32,805 bases of DNA. Origin: Candidatus Saccharimonadota bacterium (GTDB lineage Bacteria; Patescibacteriota; Saccharimonadia; Saccharimonadales; Saccharimonadaceae). A model generated the notes under the pieces. It saw only the letters and a list, made by a program, of their open reading frames with translations. It made no database searches and was not told the DNA's origin. The stretch's first letter is position 1; the number at the start of each line of letters is the position of its first letter. This document shows, in pieces, positions 29,946 through 32,805 of this stretch. A program made the translations under genes and the position numbers. The stretch covers positions 1 through 32,805 of the forward strand of contig JAFOJM010000057.1 in the NCBI GenBank assembly GCA_017420185.1. Direction: 5' to 3'.

Positions 29946-30497
29946 CTATTCTACGCTAAGTATTTCACCAGTACCACGCTTTAATCGTAGTAATCTTTGA
30001 TTTTTGGACCCGCGATATTTCAAGCTAAGATCTCGTTGCTTCAGTATAAAAGGCCCGTCTATCAGCGCATCTAGAGACTTTACAAATTCCCACGGCTCAC
30101 CACCATATTCTTTTATTGTCTCATAAGTAAAGCCAGAAAAGCTCCACACGTTCCAGCCTAGCTCATCGTGCACATAGTCGGCAATTTGCTTGCATGCTTT
30201 CGCCTGCACCATCGGCTCGCCACCACAAAACGTCAGCCCAGCCTGCCCCTTAAACGTAGCCAGTTGCCGTAAAATATCGCCAATTGGCATCACTACACCA
30301 GCGCAGTAGTCCCACGTCTCTGGGTTTTGACAACCAGGGCAGTGATTAGGACAACCTTGTGTCCATACCACCGCACGTAGCCCATCGCCGTTTACGATAT
30401 TGTCTCGCTCCAGTGGGCCCGAGAGCCGGATCATTCCATCCGGCACCTCTACCTGCTTGGCGAGCTTTTCCAAAGATATTTTATGATAATCTACCAC
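29946..30497 (-). CDS. nrdG: anaerobic ribonucleotide reductase activase
   Basis: 183 aa starting at GTG (30495-30497), which overlaps the nrdD stop by one base (TAGTG) and has AAAGGAG just upstream. Radical-SAM features are present: the CxxxCxxC cluster motif in GCPNHCPGCQNPETW and the SAM-binding FCGGEPM. NrdG uses a [4Fe-4S] cluster and S-adenosylmethionine to make the glycyl radical on NrdD. It is translationally coupled to nrdD. Its usual target residue cannot be found in the neighbouring NrdD. Confidence 0.92.
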   Translation of the reverse strand: MVDYHKISLEKLAKQVEVPDGMIRLSGPLERDNIVNGDGLRAVVWTQGCPNHCPGCQNPETWDYCAGVVMPIGDILRQLATFKGQAGLTFCGGEPMVQAKACKQIADYVHDELGWNVWSFSGFTYETIKEYGGEPWEFVKSLDALIDGPFILKQRDLSLKYRGSKNQRLLRLKRGTGEILSVE

Positions 30498-32692
30498 TAT
30501 TCTCCTTTGGCGCAATTACATACTTTTTCAAAAGGCACATCACCCTCAAGCCTTCCGCAATGTGGGCATCTCTCACCCGTAATGATACCAGAAAATCCAC
30601 AGATCGGGTCGCGATCTACCGGGTGGTTTACCGACCCGTAGCCTATGCCTTCATCATGCATTTTACGTATCACTGCTTCAAATGCCGCTAAGTTTTGCGA
30701 CGGATCTCCGTCTAGTTCTATATATGTAATATGCCCAGCGTTGCATAAGTTGTGATACGGCGCTTCTATTTCTATCTTCTCGAACGCCGAGATAGGATAG
30801 TATACTGGCACATGGAAAGAGTTGGTATAAAATTCTCTATCCGTTACGCCAGGTATCACACCATATTCTTTACGGTCTATCTTGGTGAAGCGCCCTGCTA
30901 TACCTTCAGCCGGCGTAGCTAGTAGCGAGAAATTTAGCTTATACTTTTTGCAGTATTGATCGCATTTCTCGCGCATAAATGTCACTATATCTAGTCCTAG
31001 CTCACGAGATTCTTCATCTTCACCGTGATGCTTGCCAGTCATAGCTACCAGCGTCTCAGCCAAGCCAATAAATCCTATCGATAATGTTCCGTGCTTGATC
31101 ACTTCGCGCAAAGTATCATTCCAGCCCAACTTCTCACTGCCAAACCAGTTCCCTTGCCCCATCAAGAATGGAAAATTCCTTACATGCTGATTCGCTTGGA
31201 ATTCAAATCTTTCTAGTAGCTCGTCCTTCACTAGATCCATCTTTTCACCTAGCTCATCATAAAATCCTTCCCAGTCTGCCTCTTTACGCTCGCCCAAACA
31301 TATGCCGTGTTTTATGCCTATACGCACTAAGTTTACCGTGGTAAATGACAAGTTACCACGCCCAGTCACTATGCCGTCACTCTCCGGGAATACAGACGCA
31401 AACACCCTTGTGCGGCAGCCCATCGTAGCTATCTCGGTACGATAATCGCCTTTTTTGTAATATTTTAGATTATACGGCGCATCCACAAAGCAGAAATTCG
31501 GGAACAGCCTTTTTGCCGATACTTCCATAGATTTCTGGAATAAATCATAATTCGGATCTTCAGGATTGTAGTTTATACCTTCTTTTACCTTAAATATAGA
31601 TATCGGGAATATTGGCGTCTCGCCCTTGCCTAGCCCATTTTCGGTAGCTTCTAGCAAATATTTAGATACCAGCCGCCCCGCTGGCGTAGTGTCGGTACCA
31701 AAATTAATCGAAGTAAACGGCACCTGCGCCCCCGCTCGGGAATGCATGGTGTTGAGATTATGGATGAAGCCTTCCATTGCCTGAAAAGTCTCGCGCTCCA
31801 CATCTTCATTAGATGCCTCTACTACCTCTTTTGGCCACTTGGCTTTTTTCAGCTTATCATCATCACCATATTCGTAAGTATCTTTTATCTCTAAGTCGAG
31901 CTTTTTGCCGGTAAATTTATTATATTTAGCAAGATTTCGCTTCAAAGCCTTACGAAAAGATTTGTTCACGCCCGGCGCCATTGCATAGTCAAAGTTCGGT
32001 ATAGACTGACCACCATGTTGCTCGTTTTGATTTGCTTGCAACAATATCGCCGCCAATGCACCATAGCTACCTATAGAATTCGGCGTGCGCAAGTGTCCAT
32101 GCCCAGTATTAAATCCACCGTTTTCAAATAGCACAAAAGGGTCACTCTGGCAACACGTCAGTGTACCAGTAGCATAAAAATCCAAGTCATGAATATGGAT
32201 ATCACCATTGTCATGCGCTGCAGCTATATCTGGCCGGAGCATCAGCGACTTTGCAAACACCTTCGACCCTTCCGCGCCAAATTGCAACATCTTACCCATA
32301 GCAGAGTTGCCATCTACGTTTGCATTTGATCTCTTCACGTCAGAATCTTCACTAGCATCTGCATGTGATATAGTGCGATATACTTGCATAAGGTCACTCT
32401 TGGCCTCGCGCCTACGCGACCTTTCTTGCCGATACTGTATGTATTCCTTAGCGGTCTTCTTAAAAGAAGACTCCATCAACACATCCTCTACTAAATCCTG
32501 GATTTGTTCTACATTTGGCGTACGCGCAGTAATTTCCGTCTCGGCTCGCTTTAGTACCTTATCAGTAAGCGCCTTAGCTCTATCATACTTAAACTCCTCC
32601 GTCTTTAGCCCTGCTTTTGCAATGGCATCGGTTATTTTTTCCGGGTCGAACTTCACTATCTTCCCATCACGTTTTACTATTCTTTTGAACAT
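30497..32692 (-). CDS. nrdD: class III anaerobic ribonucleotide reductase, glycyl-radical tail missing
   Basis: 731 aa. It has an N-terminal ATP-cone (IVKRDGKIVKFDPEKI onwards, about 1-95) and the catalytic barrel, with HDLDFYATGTLTCCQ, GQSIPNFDYAMAPG, SINFGTDTTPAGR and NLCNAGHITYIELDG. The C-terminus has NHPVDRDPICGFSG and CPHCGR, the usual zinc region. Related enzymes continue with an arginine-rich stretch and G-Y-L, whose glycine carries the radical, plus about 30 further residues. Here the protein ends in FEKVCNCAKGE, without any GYL-like motif, and nrdG begins at once. AAGGAGG precedes the ATG. Identity is certain; activity as a self-contained enzyme is doubtful. Confidence 0.9.
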   Translation of the reverse strand: MFKRIVKRDGKIVKFDPEKITDAIAKAGLKTEEFKYDRAKALTDKVLKRAETEITARTPNVEQIQDLVEDVLMESSFKKTAKEYIQYRQERSRRREAKSDLMQVYRTISHADASEDSDVKRSNANVDGNSAMGKMLQFGAEGSKVFAKSLMLRPDIAAAHDNGDIHIHDLDFYATGTLTCCQSDPFVLFENGGFNTGHGHLRTPNSIGSYGALAAILLQANQNEQHGGQSIPNFDYAMAPGVNKSFRKALKRNLAKYNKFTGKKLDLEIKDTYEYGDDDKLKKAKWPKEVVEASNEDVERETFQAMEGFIHNLNTMHSRAGAQVPFTSINFGTDTTPAGRLVSKYLLEATENGLGKGETPIFPISIFKVKEGINYNPEDPNYDLFQKSMEVSAKRLFPNFCFVDAPYNLKYYKKGDYRTEIATMGCRTRVFASVFPESDGIVTGRGNLSFTTVNLVRIGIKHGICLGERKEADWEGFYDELGEKMDLVKDELLERFEFQANQHVRNFPFLMGQGNWFGSEKLGWNDTLREVIKHGTLSIGFIGLAETLVAMTGKHHGEDEESRELGLDIVTFMREKCDQYCKKYKLNFSLLATPAEGIAGRFTKIDRKEYGVIPGVTDREFYTNSFHVPVYYPISAFEKIEIEAPYHNLCNAGHITYIELDGDPSQNLAAFEAVIRKMHDEGIGYGSVNHPVDRDPICGFSGIITGERCPHCGRLEGDVPFEKVCNCAKGE

Positions 32693-32761
32693 TTTACCTC
32701 CTTGTTCAATTATTTATGTATTTACCTTCCCTACATATCGCGCGCCTATAATATATTCTTC

Positions 32762-32778
32762 ACATATATATTATATGT
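32762..32778. promoter_or_regulatory. palindrome upstream of nrdD
   Basis: ACATATA (32762-32768) and TATATGT (32772-32778) form a perfect inverted repeat with a 3-bp centre, about 70 bp before the nrdD ATG and upstream of a TATTAT -10 candidate (32748-32753, minus strand). An NrdR box is possible but the match is loose. Confidence 0.35.
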
Positions 32779-32805
32779 AGTGGCAAATCTTTCGATTCCT
32801 ACGCC

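Noticed and set aside
30497-30515. Frameshift that would restore the NrdD glycyl-radical tail
   Set aside because: None of the minus-strand frames encodes a GYL-like segment before nrdG, so a simple indel does not explain the loss.

Overview
The window looks like part of a Candidatus Saccharibacteria (TM7) or closely related CPR genome. The evidence is indirect: several FISUMP-type surface protein genes, very compact operons with stop/start overlaps, a VTC-DUF4956-beta-helix cluster, class III ribonucleotide reductase genes, a short GpsA, and a standard code in which almost every gene ends in TAA or TAG. No taxonomic marker gene is present, so this assignment is an inference.

Layout. 1-2700: 3' end of a FISUMP gene, an orphan seven-TM protein, tRNA-Gln, a MITE copy and a beta-helix repeat protein. 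2700-7450 (minus): response regulator, histidine kinase and a fused MacB-like ABC transporter, a probable envelope-stress or peptide-efflux module. 7621-12442 (plus): VTC-domain protein, DUF4956 membrane protein, beta-helix carbohydrate-binding-type protein, 7TM sensor-like protein and CAP-domain protein. 12439-14816 (minus): CapA-like protein and a class A beta-lactamase-fold hydrolase. 14869-15003: second MITE copy. 15056-17008: GH97 glucosidase without a signal peptide. 17060-17400: a candidate structured RNA with a 6S-like fold and a repeat element, followed by a decayed FISUMP gene. 17976-20025 (minus): DUF3137 protein, P-loop NTPase and YgjP-like metallopeptidase. 20118-21184: orphan lysine-rich protein, tRNA-Trp and a second repeat family. 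21245-23685: glycosyltransferase plus GH57 amylase, a glucan operon that may act with the GH97 enzyme. 23793-28386 (minus): ribosomal protein L33, a small CxxCxGxG zinc protein, a UvrD helicase-nuclease and GpsA. 28503-28919: another FISUMP fragment. 29080-29937: DUF916-like surface protein. 29946-32692 (minus): nrdD-nrdG.

Main observations. (1) Nine operon-leading genes have an extended -10 box (TGnTATAAT-like in most) ending only 6-7 nt before the start codon, which predicts leaderless mRNAs, while genes inside operons mostly have Shine-Dalgarno sequences. (2) NrdD ends just where the glycyl-radical motif should be. (3) An intergenic RNA candidate behind a good promoter folds into one long rod with a large central bubble. 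(4) Two MITE copies carry 15-bp TIRs and perfect 9-bp target duplications, and a separate repeat family has paired base changes. (5) FISUMP sequences occur three times, two of them as damaged N-terminally truncated cassettes.
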